Origin: Pararhizobium polonicum
GTDB lineage: Bacteria > Pseudomonadota > Alphaproteobacteria > Rhizobiales > Rhizobiaceae
Reading direction: 5' to 3'
DNA length: 64,000 bases
Assembly (NCBI RefSeq): GCF_001687365.1
Contig: NZ_LGLV01000004.1
Location: forward strand, 434,001 to 498,000
Positions 54,181-62,932 of this stretch are shown here, in pieces; within the stretch, counting starts at the first letter, position 1, and every line of letters starts with the position of its first letter. The notes beneath the pieces were generated by a model. That model was not told where the DNA came from and did no database searches. It saw only the letters and a list, made by a program, of their open reading frames with translations. Both the position numbers and the translations under genes were made by a program.

Positions 54181-54402
54181 GCGTATCTCCACCAAATACG
54201 TCGCCGGCGCGCTGAACAGCATATCATGCCTGTCGGCGCAGACGCAGCACCCTAAATTATAAAACGATTATGTGTTGCCAACTGCGACAAAAACAAGTCT
54301 TTTCACGCCATTAAATCGACAAGCCAACAACTCCGTTGGCAGGCGTTCCGCCGATACAATTTGTGAAGGTCCCATAACACAGGCGCGGCACCGGGCAGGT
54401 AC

Positions 54403-54430
54403 AAAAACGGCCGGAGAATGATCCGGCCGT
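54403..54430 (-). terminator. Intrinsic terminator after dnaN
   Basis: ACGGCCGG (54407-54414) and CCGGCCGT (54423-54430) pair across eight bases; on the minus strand they are followed by TTTTG. It begins 31 bases past the dnaN stop. Confidence 0.82.
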
Positions 54431-54460
54431 CGCTTTCATTTGAATGTGGCGTCCTGGCGC

Positions 54461-55579
54461 CTAAACCCGCATCGGCATCAGCACGTAGAGTGCGTCGTCG
54501 CCCGCCATGTCGCGCACCAGCGTCGGCGAACCGGCATCGGCCAGCATGAAGACGGCATCGGTGCCGGAAAGCTGCGCGGTGATATCGAGCAGGTATTTGG
54601 CGTTGAAGCCGATCTCCAGCGGATCGCTGTCGTAACCGACCGCCAATTCTTCCGTCGCGCTGCCCGAGTCGGGATTGTTGACGGTGAGCGTCAGCTGCCC
54701 CTCGCTCAGGGCCAGCTTGACGGCGCGGCCACGCTCGGACGAGATCGTCGAAACGCGGTCGACGGCCTGGGCGAAGGACTGGCAGTCGATCTTCAGTTCC
54801 TTGTCGTTGTTGGCCGGGATGACGCGCTGGTAATCCGGGAAGGTGCCGTCGATCAGCTTCGAGGTCATGATGATCGAACCGATGGTGAGACGGATCTTGG
54901 CATCAGACACTTCGACGGTGACGATCACATCCGGATTGTCGACCAGCTTCTGCAATTCGCTGACCGTCTTGCGCGGAATGATGATGCCCGGCATGCCCTC
55001 GGAACCCGATGGCGCTTCCAGATCGGCGCGGGCCAGACGGTGGCCGTCGGTGGCAACGGCGCGCAGCTTCAGCTGGCCCTTGCTTTCGATCGTGTGGATA
55101 TAGATGCCATTGAGGTAGTAGCGGGTTTCTTCCGTCGAGATCGCGAACTGGGTGCGATCGATCAGCATCTTCAGGTCCGTCGCCTTGATGCGGAAGGTAT
55201 GGGTAAAGGCGCCGGCGGTCAGATCCGGGAAATCCGATTGCGGCAGGCATTGCAGCGAGAACTTCGAGCGGCCGGACTGCACCGTCATCGCCGTGCCTTC
55301 GGCATTGGTGGCGAGCGCCACTTCGGAACCATCCGGCAACTTGCGGACGATGTCGTAAAGCAGATGCGCCGGCACCGTCGTTGCGCCGGGCGTCTCGACC
55401 TGTGCAGGCGTCGCCTCGGTGATTTCGAGGTCGAGGTCGGTCGCCTTCATTTCAAGGCTTGCACCATCGGAGCGCAGCAGCACGTTCGAGAGGATCGGAA
55501 TGGTATTGCGACGCTCGACCACACGGTGAACGTGGTTCAGCGACTTCAGAAGATTGGACCGCTCGAGAGTAATGCGCAT
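54461..55579 (-). CDS. dnaN: DNA polymerase III beta subunit (sliding clamp)
   Basis: Ring-shaped processivity clamp of 372 residues with three repeated domains. Start MRITLERSNLLKSLNHVHRVVERRNTIPILSN, LKMLIDRTQFAISTEETRYYLNG and the final LMPMRV that forms the peptide-binding pocket edge are all standard. Located away from dnaA, as in rhizobia. Divergent from rsmI across 258 bases. Confidence 0.97.
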   Translation of the reverse strand: MRITLERSNLLKSLNHVHRVVERRNTIPILSNVLLRSDGASLEMKATDLDLEITEATPAQVETPGATTVPAHLLYDIVRKLPDGSEVALATNAEGTAMTVQSGRSKFSLQCLPQSDFPDLTAGAFTHTFRIKATDLKMLIDRTQFAISTEETRYYLNGIYIHTIESKGQLKLRAVATDGHRLARADLEAPSGSEGMPGIIIPRKTVSELQKLVDNPDVIVTVEVSDAKIRLTIGSIIMTSKLIDGTFPDYQRVIPANNDKELKIDCQSFAQAVDRVSTISSERGRAVKLALSEGQLTLTVNNPDSGSATEELAVGYDSDPLEIGFNAKYLLDITAQLSGTDAVFMLADAGSPTLVRDMAGDDALYVLMPMRV

Positions 55580-55837
55580 GGGATGCTACCGCTTTCAACC
55601 ATCGCCGGGCGGGCCGCGCCTCCCGGCTTGAACTTTTGAAGTGCCCGCTTTCAGACGGGAAAGATGTGGACGGGCAAAATGGCAGAAAAAAGCCGTCGAA
55701 AGCAAGGGGTAACCATGGCAGAGCCCCAGTAATGTTTGCTTCTGCCCGATTCCGCCGCTCTTGCCGAAGCGTGAGCGCTCACCCATAAAGAAAAGACGCC
55801 GGTTCGACGGCGGGCGAAGGCATAAAGGTAAGCAGTT

Positions 55838-56767
55838 TTGGAAAAGCAGGCATCGGGCGAAACGCAGACGAACGAGCGGCAGAAGGGCTACCGGCTGCAC
55901 AATATTGCCGTGCCCGCCCGGCCGCTGGAACCGGCGCTCTATCTCGTCGCCACCCCGATCGGAAATCTCTCCGACATTACGCTGCGGGCACTGGAAACGC
56001 TGGCCGGCGCCGATGTGCTGGCCTGCGAGGACACACGCGTCACCCGCGTGTTGCTCGACCGCTACGGCATCGTCAACCGTCCCTATGCCTATCACGAGTA
56101 CAATGCCAACGAAGTCGGGCCAAAACTTCTGGCCGCGCTCGACGAGGGCAAATCCGTTGCCCTGGTTTCGGATGCGGGCACGCCGCTGGTCTCCGATCCC
56201 GGCTACCGGCTCGGCCAGATCGCCATCGAGGCCGGCCACCGGGTCGTTCCCATTCCCGGCGCGTCCGCGCCGCTGGCAGCGCTTGTCGGCTCGGGCCTTC
56301 CCAACGATGCGTTTCTGTTCGCGGGCTTTCTGCCCTCCAAGGACAAGGCGCGGCGCGACCGGTTCGCGGAACTGAGCGCCATTCCCGCCACCCTGATGTT
56401 TTTTGAATCGCCGCACCGGATCGCCGCGACGATCGTTGCCGCCCATGATGTGCTCGGGCCCGAACGCCGCGCTTCCGTCTGCCGCGAACTGACCAAGACC
56501 TTCGAGGAATTCCGCCGCGGCACGCTGGCCGAGCTCAAGGCATTCTATGACGAGGGCGCCACCGTCAAGGGCGAGATCGTGCTTGTCATCGGCCCGCCGG
56601 ATGCGCCGGCAGCCCCCGAGGCTGACGATGTCGATGCCATCCTGTTGAAGCTGGTCAAGGACATGTCGACCGGCAAGGCGGCAACCGAAGCGGCCAAGCA
56701 GACCGGCCTCAACCGCAAGGATCTCTACGACCGGCTGCTGGAGCTCAAAGACCGGAATGAACCGTGA
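55838..56767 (+). CDS. rsmI: 16S rRNA (cytidine-2'-O)-methyltransferase RsmI
   Basis: Methylates the ribose of C1402 in 16S rRNA. 309 residues, tetrapyrrole-methylase fold: [72 protein letters not shown]. The start is TTG at 55838 with AAAGG upstream; the first 35 residues precede the domain and are variable. Overlaps yraN by eleven bases. Confidence 0.94.
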   Translation: MEKQASGETQTNERQKGYRLHNIAVPARPLEPALYLVATPIGNLSDITLRALETLAGADVLACEDTRVTRVLLDRYGIVNRPYAYHEYNANEVGPKLLAALDEGKSVALVSDAGTPLVSDPGYRLGQIAIEAGHRVVPIPGASAPLAALVGSGLPNDAFLFAGFLPSKDKARRDRFAELSAIPATLMFFESPHRIAATIVAAHDVLGPERRASVCRELTKTFEEFRRGTLAELKAFYDEGATVKGEIVLVIGPPDAPAAPEADDVDAILLKLVKDMSTGKAATEAAKQTGLNRKDLYDRLLELKDRNEP

Positions 56768-57125
56768 GCCGCCCGACAAGAAGAGACTGAAGGCGCTCCG
56801 GCGCGGCGCGCTGGCGGAATATCGCGCCGCCCTTTCGCTGCTTCTCAAAGGCTACCGCATCGTCGCCTTTCGCTATCGCACCAAGCTCGGCGAGATCGAC
56901 ATCATTGCACGCAAGGGCAATCTGATTGCGTGCGTCGAAGTCAAAGCCCGCCGCTCGCTGGACGAATCCGTTTTCGCCGTTTCCGATTTTGCACAGCGCC
57001 GCATCCGCGCTGCAAGCGATCTCTGGCTGGCCAGGCAGCCGGATTTTGCACGTCTTTCAATCCGCTACGACATCGTTTCCGTCACGCCGTGGCGCTGGCC
57101 GGTCCATCTTCCCGATGCTTTTTGA
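56757..57125 (+). CDS. yraN: YraN family (UPF0102) putative endonuclease
   Basis: Small protein of 122 residues with the PD-(D/E)XK-like core [23 protein letters not shown], matching UPF0102/YraN. Role still uncertain, perhaps in DNA processing. Start overlaps the end of rsmI, the common rsmI-yraN arrangement. In many rhizobia glutathione synthetase follows; here the ugp genes do. Confidence 0.92.
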   Translation: MNREPPDKKRLKALRRGALAEYRAALSLLLKGYRIVAFRYRTKLGEIDIIARKGNLIACVEVKARRSLDESVFAVSDFAQRRIRAASDLWLARQPDFARLSIRYDIVSVTPWRWPVHLPDAF

Positions 57126-57229
57126 ACAGCTGTGCACAGTTGTAATCGTTCCGACACAAAAGCGTTATCCGCGCGTCACGAAAGGGCTTTAGCCGGTTCC
57201 TCACTCTAAACCTGGTGAAAGGAACTGCC

Positions 57230-58528
57230 ATGATCAGGAAATTCACGATGACCGGCCTCGCGCTGGTCTTCTCCGCCACCTCCTCGTTTGCTGCGACCAA
57301 CATCACCTGGTGGCACGGCATGGCCGGCCGCAACGGCGAAGTCATCAACGAAGTCGCGACCAAGTTCAACGCCGCCCAGACCGCTTGCGCGCTGACCCCG
57401 GTTTCCAAGGGCACCTACGAGGAAGCGCTCGCGTCCGGTATCGCCGCCTTCCGTTCGGGCGAACAGCCGAACATCCTGCAGGTGTTCGACGCGGGTGCGG
57501 CAACGATCATCAACGCCAAGGGCGCCGTCATCCCGGCTGAAGACCTGATCAACAAGGCCGGTTACAAGTTTGACCGCGACGCCTTCATCGACGGCGTTCG
57601 CTACTTCTACGCCGACAGCGACGGCAAGTTTGTCGGCATGCCGTTCAACTCCTCGGCACCGATCATGTACATCAACGACGAGGCCCTGAAGAAGGCCGGC
57701 GTCGAAGCGCCGAAGACCTGGGAAGAGTTCGAAGCCGCCGCGCCGAAGCTGAAGGCTGCCGGCTACATCCCGCTCGTCCAGTCGCAGCTCACCTGGCAGT
57801 TCACCGAGAACTTCTTCTCGCGCAACAACATCCAGTTCGCCTCCAACAACAACGGCTACGACAGCGTCACCGATACGACGCTGAAGGTCACCGACCCGAA
57901 CCTGATCATGATGTTCGACAAGCTGAAGGCCTGGAAGGACGAAGGCTATTTCGCCTTTTACGGCGCCAGCTGGAACGACAACCAGAAAATGTTCGAAGAA
58001 AACAAGGCTGCTCTGTGGATCGGCTCCTCGGGCTCGTTCGGCGGCCTGACCAAGACGGCACAGATGCCGTTCTCGGCCACCTTCCTACCCTACTGGGGTT
58101 CGATCAAGGGCGCCGGCACCTCGTCCTTCATCGGTGGCGCTGCCCTGTTTGCCATGTCCGGCAAGACGGACGCAGAAAACAAGTGCGTTGCCGACTTCTT
58201 CCAGTTCCTGACCTCGCCGGAAATCCAGGTCTTCTACCACAAGGCCACCGGCTACGTCGCCATCACCAAGGCGGCCTATGAGCTGGCCAAGAAGGAAGGC
58301 TACTACAACGAGAAGCCGGCCGCCGAAGTCGGCATCCAGCAGCTGATGCTGCCGGCCGGCGAATGGTCGAAGGGCTATCGCCTCGGCTTCTATCCGCAGA
58401 TCCGCGAAATCATGGAACGCGAATACGGCCGCATCTTCGCGGGCGAAGTCTCCGTCAAGGACGCCTTCGACACAATCGAGAAGGAAGGCAACGAGCTTCT
58501 CGCCCGGTTTGCCAAGACGGCTGGTTGA
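57230..58528 (+). CDS. ugpB: sn-Glycerol-3-phosphate ABC transporter substrate-binding protein UgpB
   Basis: Periplasmic binding protein of 432 residues for glycerol-3-phosphate and its diesters. Signal peptide MIRKFTMTGLALVFSATSS..AA, then TNITWWHGMAGRNGEVINE, SKGTYEEALASGIAAFR, NILQVFDAGAAT and SGSFGG. The domain layout is that of family 1 solute-binding proteins and the GAATII/ATGYVAIT segments are typical of UgpB. ATG at 57230 with AAAGGAACTG upstream. First gene of ugpBAEC; the large repeat block follows. Confidence 0.93.
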   Translation: MIRKFTMTGLALVFSATSSFAATNITWWHGMAGRNGEVINEVATKFNAAQTACALTPVSKGTYEEALASGIAAFRSGEQPNILQVFDAGAATIINAKGAVIPAEDLINKAGYKFDRDAFIDGVRYFYADSDGKFVGMPFNSSAPIMYINDEALKKAGVEAPKTWEEFEAAAPKLKAAGYIPLVQSQLTWQFTENFFSRNNIQFASNNNGYDSVTDTTLKVTDPNLIMMFDKLKAWKDEGYFAFYGASWNDNQKMFEENKAALWIGSSGSFGGLTKTAQMPFSATFLPYWGSIKGAGTSSFIGGAALFAMSGKTDAENKCVADFFQFLTSPEIQVFYHKATGYVAITKAAYELAKKEGYYNEKPAAEVGIQQLMLPAGEWSKGYRLGFYPQIREIMEREYGRIFAGEVSVKDAFDTIEKEGNELLARFAKTAG

Positions 58529-58536
58529 TCTCTGAT

Positions 58537-58629
58537 CTCCCTCCCCCTTGTGGGGAGGGTGGCCCGAAGGGTCGGGAGGGGTTCTTTTTTAAAATCCCCT
58601 CCCCAACCCTCCCCACAAGGGGGAGGGAG
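58537..58629. repeat. Long nested palindrome after ugpB
   Basis: CTCCCTCCCCCTTGTGGGGA... at 58537-58560 pairs perfectly over 24 bases with 58606-58629. Inside lie a second pair GGGAGGGG/CCCCTCCC (58574-58581, 58597-58604) around a T-rich loop. The element is nine bases after the ugpB stop and would fold into one strong stem in the ugp message. Confidence 0.85.
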
Positions 58630-58630
58630 C

Positions 58631-58742
58631 GCCCCTCATCCGGCCTTTCGGCCACCTTCTCCCGTATGACGGGGAGAAGGACAGGCGGCAAACTCCCTCA
58701 TCCCCTCTCCCCGCCTGCGGGGAGAGGGCTAGGGTGAGGGGC
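58631..58742. repeat. RIME-like intergenic palindromic repeat, copy 2
   Basis: Same family as 14926-15034: ends GCCCCTCA and TGAGGGGC, with inner hairpins CTTCTCCCGTATGACGGGGAGAAG and CCTCTCCCCGCCTGCGGGGAGAGG (each read as two arms). Extra GGCCTTTCGGCC hairpin near its left end. Confidence 0.85.
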
Positions 58743-58752
58743 AGGCCTCGCC

Positions 58753-58794
58753 GCCCGGTGTATTTCAAATCTTGCCCGGTGTATTTCAAATCTT
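58753..58794 (+). repeat. Perfect 21-base tandem duplication before ugpA
   Basis: Two adjoining identical 21-base units, each GCCCGGTGTATTTCAAATCT plus one T, end 12 bases before the ugpA ATG. Possibly a duplicated leader or replication slip. Confidence 0.9.
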
Positions 58795-58806
58795 GAAAGT
58801 CCGTTC

Positions 58807-59808
58807 ATGACGAACACGCCCACATCTTCGGCCATGTCCGCAACGCTCGCCGCCCCCGCCGCCGGTGGGTTTTCGCGCCTTTTCGGCCCGCGAACCTCCC
58901 CGAGCAAGCCGCCGGAAGACAGCGCGGCCAAGCGCGTGCAATTCAGCTCGCCGCTTTTGCCCTATCTCTTCCTTGCGCCGCAGATGATCATCATCGTCGT
59001 GTTCTTCTACTGGCCCTCGATCCAGGCGATCCAGTCGTCCTTCTACCTTGAAGACCCCTTCGGCTTCGGCTCCACCTTTGTCGGCATGGCCAATTACACC
59101 GATGTGCTGAAATCCGGCGAATATCTGGGCATTGCCCGCTTCACCGCCGTGTTCACAGCCCTCGTCACCTTCTTCTCGCTGGCGATCGGCCTGCTGCTGG
59201 CCGTCAAGGCCGATGGCGTGATCAAGGGCAATGCCACCTACAAGACGCTGTTGATCTGGGTCTACGCCATCGCCCCGCCGGTGGCCGGCCTGATGGGGAT
59301 GATGCTGTTCGACCAGCATATCGGCCCGCTGGTCAAATTCGCCGCCCTGTTCGGCTGGAACATGCAGGTCGGGCTCAACTACAACGACACAGCCATTGCG
59401 ATGATCATCGTCTCGGTCTGGAAGCAGATCCCCTACAATTTCATCTTCTTCCTGTCCGGGCTGCAGGGCATTCCGGTGTCGGTGCGCGAGGCAGCCCTGA
59501 TGGATTGCCGCTCCGGCTTTCGCCGTTTCTGGACCGTCATCCTGCCGCTGCTTGCCCCGACCGCCTTCTTCCTCCTGATCATCAACACCACCTACGCGCT
59601 GTTCGACACGTTCGGCGTGATCGACGTGATGGTGAAGGACAAGGCCGCCAACAACCCGATCACGCTGGTCTACAAGGTCTATATGGACGGCTTCCGCGGC
59701 AACGACCTCGGCAGCTCCTCGGCGCAATCCGTCATCCTGATGATCATCGTCTTCGTGCTCACCATCTTCCAGTTCCGCTTCATCGAGCGGCGCGTCCACT
59801 ACAATTGA
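58807..59808 (+). CDS. ugpA: sn-Glycerol-3-phosphate ABC transporter permease UgpA
   Basis: Inner-membrane permease with six helices; the family part begins VQFSSPLLPYLFLAPQ at residue 44. The coupling helix EAA loop reads EAALMDCRSGFRRFWTVI, where the usual D-G-A is D-C-R. An N-terminal Ser/Pro/Ala-rich extension of about 43 residues is not typical; a GTG at 58936 would give the usual length. Pairs with UgpE; ugpE starts 14 bases after the stop. Confidence 0.9.
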   Translation: MTNTPTSSAMSATLAAPAAGGFSRLFGPRTSPSKPPEDSAAKRVQFSSPLLPYLFLAPQMIIIVVFFYWPSIQAIQSSFYLEDPFGFGSTFVGMANYTDVLKSGEYLGIARFTAVFTALVTFFSLAIGLLLAVKADGVIKGNATYKTLLIWVYAIAPPVAGLMGMMLFDQHIGPLVKFAALFGWNMQVGLNYNDTAIAMIIVSVWKQIPYNFIFFLSGLQGIPVSVREAALMDCRSGFRRFWTVILPLLAPTAFFLLIINTTYALFDTFGVIDVMVKDKAANNPITLVYKVYMDGFRGNDLGSSSAQSVILMIIVFVLTIFQFRFIERRVHYN

Positions 59809-59822
59809 GCGGAGGCGAGACC

Positions 59823-60665
59823 ATGCATCGCACGAAAATCTTCGACCATTTCATCCTGATCATGGGCGTGTTCTTCATGGTCGGCCCGCTTCTGGTGGCA
59901 CTGATGACGTCCAGCCACGAGGCGGTCGAAATCCACCGCAACGGCTTGCAGATCCTGCCGGGCGGCCATTTCATCGACACCTACACCAAGGTGCTGACGA
60001 AAGAGGGCGGCTTTACCGGCAAGATCACCGGGCTTCGGATGATGATGAACTCGCTGATCCTCGGCATCGGCTTTGCCGCCGGCAAGATCGTCCTGTCGAT
60101 GCTGGCCGCCTATGCGCTGGTCTATTTCCGCTTCCGCTTTGCCACCATCACCTTCTGGATGATCTTCACGACGCTGCTTCTGCCGCTCGAAGTGCGCATT
60201 CTGCCGTCCTACGAGGTGATGAACACGCTGCACCTCACCAACACCTATACCGGCCTGATCGTGCCGCTACTGGCGTCGGCCACCGGCACCTTCTATTTCC
60301 GCCAGTTCTTCAAATCGATCCCCGACGAACTCCTGGAGGCCGCCCGCATCGATGGCGCCGGACCCTTCAAGTTCTTCATCGACGTGATCGTGCCGCTCTC
60401 CAAAACCATGATCGCGGCGATCTTCATCATCATGTTCGTCTATGGCTGGAACCAGTATCTCTGGCCGACGCTGATGACCACCGACGAGAGCTTCTTCACG
60501 CTGGTGCGCGGCATCAAGCAGATCCTGCTGGTCTGGGTCGGCTCCAACATTCCCGACTATAACGAGGCCTTTGCCCTGGCGATCCTTGCCATGGTGCCGC
60601 CGGTGATGATCGTCATGATCTTCCAGCGCTGGTTCATCAAAGGCCTCACCGAAAGCGACAAGTAG
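59823..60665 (+). CDS. ugpE: sn-Glycerol-3-phosphate ABC transporter permease UgpE
   Basis: Second permease, 280 residues, six helices. EAA loop ELLEAARIDGAGPFKFFIDVI is canonical. MHRTKIFDHFILIMGVFFMVGPLLVALMTS opens with the first membrane helix. GGAGGCGAGACC precedes the ATG. Lies between ugpA and ugpC, spaced 14 and 12 bases. A longer open frame upstream to 59505 is a shadow of ugpA. Confidence 0.95.
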   Translation: MHRTKIFDHFILIMGVFFMVGPLLVALMTSSHEAVEIHRNGLQILPGGHFIDTYTKVLTKEGGFTGKITGLRMMMNSLILGIGFAAGKIVLSMLAAYALVYFRFRFATITFWMIFTTLLLPLEVRILPSYEVMNTLHLTNTYTGLIVPLLASATGTFYFRQFFKSIPDELLEAARIDGAGPFKFFIDVIVPLSKTMIAAIFIIMFVYGWNQYLWPTLMTTDESFFTLVRGIKQILLVWVGSNIPDYNEAFALAILAMVPPVMIVMIFQRWFIKGLTESDK

Positions 60666-60677
60666 AGGAACGCCACA

Positions 60678-61787
60678 ATGGCAGCGATCAACATCACCAA
60701 TGTTTCGAAGATCTACGCAGGCGGCGTCGAGGCGGTGAAATCCGTGTCGATCGACATCGATGACGGCGAATTCATCGTTCTGGTCGGCCCGTCCGGCTGC
60801 GGCAAGTCCACGCTCCTGCGCATGGTGGCGGGGCTGGAGGCCATCTCGAAGGGCACCGTCGAAATCGGCGACCGGGTGATCAACGATGTCGAGCCGGCCG
60901 AGCGCGACATCGCCATGGTGTTCCAGAACTATGCGCTCTACCCGCACATGACCGTCTACAACAACCTCGCCTACGGCCTGAAAAACCGCGGCACGCCGAA
61001 GGCCGAGATCGAGGCGCGCGTGGCGGAAGCCGCCCGCATGCTGGAGATCGAGCAATATCTCACCCGCAAGCCGCGCGCCCTTTCCGGCGGCCAGCGCCAG
61101 CGTGTGGCCATGGGCCGCGCCATCGTGCGCAAACCCGCGGCCTTCCTGTTCGACGAGCCGCTCTCCAACCTCGATGCCAAGCTGCGCGTTTCCATGCGCG
61201 GCGAAATCAAGCAGCTGCAGAAGCGTCTCGGCACGACCTCGCTCTACGTTACCCACGACCAGCTGGAAGCGATGACGCTGGCTGACCGCCTTGTCGTCCT
61301 CAACGGTGGCGAGATCGAACAGATCGGCCGGCCGCTCGACGTCTATCACACGCCCGCCTCCACCTTCGTTGCCAGCTTCATCGGCTCGCCGGCCATGAAC
61401 CTGCTGCGCGGCACGCGTGAAGGCAGGCAGCTGCATTTCGGCAGCCAGGTCCTCGACCTCGGCCGCCCCGCCGCCTTCCCGGGCCAGATCACCGTCGGCA
61501 TCCGCGCCGAAGACCTGCGGATCGCTAACCCCGGCGAACAGGCACTGACGCTGAAGGTCGATTATATCGAAGAACTCGGTGCGCAACGGCTGGTTCACGG
61601 CACCGTCGACGGCAAGAAGCTGACGGCATCGCTGTCTCCCGAGATCGAGATCGGCGAAAGCCTGTCGCTCTCCATCGCCCCGGAACGGCTGCATTTCTTC
61701 GACGCCGATACCGGCAAGCGACTGGCGCAACCGTTCGCGCTATCCGAGGGGAAGCGTGTGGAGAGACTGGAGATCGCTGGCGTGTGA
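60678..61787 (+). CDS. ugpC: sn-Glycerol-3-phosphate ABC transporter ATP-binding protein UgpC
   Basis: MalK/UgpC-type ATPase of 369 residues. Walker A GPSGCGKS (38-45), Q-loop [16 protein letters not shown], signature [16 protein letters not shown], Walker [17 protein letters not shown], switch His in VTHDQLEAM; the C-terminal OB-type regulatory domain (about 240-365) follows. Last gene of ugpBAEC. No terminator seen directly downstream. Confidence 0.95.
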   Translation: MAAINITNVSKIYAGGVEAVKSVSIDIDDGEFIVLVGPSGCGKSTLLRMVAGLEAISKGTVEIGDRVINDVEPAERDIAMVFQNYALYPHMTVYNNLAYGLKNRGTPKAEIEARVAEAARMLEIEQYLTRKPRALSGGQRQRVAMGRAIVRKPAAFLFDEPLSNLDAKLRVSMRGEIKQLQKRLGTTSLYVTHDQLEAMTLADRLVVLNGGEIEQIGRPLDVYHTPASTFVASFIGSPAMNLLRGTREGRQLHFGSQVLDLGRPAAFPGQITVGIRAEDLRIANPGEQALTLKVDYIEELGAQRLVHGTVDGKKLTASLSPEIEIGESLSLSIAPERLHFFDADTGKRLAQPFALSEGKRVERLEIAGV

Positions 61788-61879
61788 GCCGGCAAGGCCG
61801 CTTTCGGCCCGGAGGAGAAACCGGCCGGTCAGACATTCGCCGCCGCCCTTTGAACCCGGCGCAGCGCGACGAGATCGTT

Positions 61880-62215
61880 TCAGAGCCGGCGGGCGTCCAG
61901 CCGCCGCTTGTCGCGCTCGACATATTCGCAGCCCAGCTCCGTCAGGCGGAATTGCCGCTTCTGAAATTCCCCTCGGATCAGGATGAAGCCCTGCTCTTCG
62001 GCTTCGCTTAAAGTCTTCAGGCTTGTGCCTTTAGGGGGAGACTGCCAATCAGCGCCAGCGGCGCTGTGCAGCAATACCATGATCTTGATAATCTCGTTTC
62101 TCCATTGCTGTGCATACCGCCGAAACACATAGCTTCGTGCTTGCGCCGCCGCAATGTCTGCGTCCGGGGTGTCACAGCCGTGGCGTCTCGGCCGCATGGG
62201 GCCGAAATCTGCCAA
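61880..62215 (-). CDS. Unrecognised small protein, possible gene
   Basis: A frame of 111 codons (TTG start; ATG at 62197 gives 105). The C-terminal half FILIRGEFQKRQFRLTELGCEYVERDKRR reads like a real alpha/beta or winged-helix tail, and the middle has a helix RNEIIKIMVLLHSAA. No family recognised and no convincing ribosome site. Same strand as the small gene at 62355-62588, 140 bases away. Confidence 0.4.
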   Translation of the reverse strand: MADFGPMRPRRHGCDTPDADIAAAQARSYVFRRYAQQWRNEIIKIMVLLHSAAGADWQSPPKGTSLKTLSEAEEQGFILIRGEFQKRQFRLTELGCEYVERDKRRLDARRL

Positions 62216-62354
62216 GTTGCTTCAGCAGCGTTGCGCCCCGGAACGGAGGAGGCAGTTCAATTCACACCCGAAGGCAAAGGCTTGGCGTCAGGCCGCGTTA
62301 AGGTTGACCACATCAGCCGTGATGCTGTGATCCGTCTGACGTCCGAGCAAAGCG

Positions 62355-62588
62355 TCACGAAGCCGAGAATGTCACAGTCACGCCACGTTGCCGGAAGTAG
62401 GCCTGCATGAGCTTCCTGCCGGAACGATTGTTCTGCACGAGCCTGGCCGGGTCGAACAGGGCTTCTTTCAGACCCGCTCGTGTCAACGCTGCCTTGAGAG
62501 TGGCGATATGCACGTCGATGTCGGCATTGTCCGCCTGGAGCGAATCATAAATGCGGTTTGTGGCCTCTGCTACGGTCGGTTCGCTCAC
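62355..62588 (-). CDS. Small helical protein of unknown function
   Basis: A 77-residue protein, mostly helical: VAEATNRIYDSLQADNADID, VHIATLKAALTRAGLKEALF and a basic end RSGRKLMQAYFRQRGVTVTF. AGGAG seven bases before the GTG start at 62588 supports translation. Family not recognised; the look is of a small conserved rhizobial hypothetical protein. Confidence 0.55.
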   Translation of the reverse strand: MSEPTVAEATNRIYDSLQADNADIDVHIATLKAALTRAGLKEALFDPARLVQNNRSGRKLMQAYFRQRGVTVTFSAS

Positions 62589-62932
62589 TCTTGCACTCCT
62601 ATTGTTGTCTGGCTGGCGCTTGCTGCATTTTTTGGCTTGACCCTATCGCGGTGAAAAATGCTGAAGTCAACGGGTGACGATGGATTAGAGCATTGCGTCC
62701 GCTTTCGAATATGCGGCATCGGAGCAGACCGGCGGGAACCGGCCCGTAGCGGCCACTGATACTCGATTTTCCTACGACAGCTTACGCCCTCGGATCGGTC
62801 GTTCGGTGCCGCACTCGATCATCTCTCACGCGGTCGTTCGCTTGGGAATGACCTTAACGTCGCCTTTACCGGGATTATGGCAACCTCTCCGATCATTCGG
62901 GCCGGTCCGGATTTTCACGACTGATTGGATGT
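62589..62932. other. Intergenic region before the GGDEF gene
   Basis: About 340 bases between divergent genes. Nothing recognisable beyond presumed promoters; short frames here are not supported by ribosome sites. No strong hairpin with T-run. Confidence 0.35.

Noticed and set aside
57126..57160. Pho box upstream of ugpB
   Set aside because: CTGTGCACAGTTGTAAT has only weak half-sites for CTGTCAT repeats and wrong spacing, so phosphate control is likely by family but not shown by sequence.
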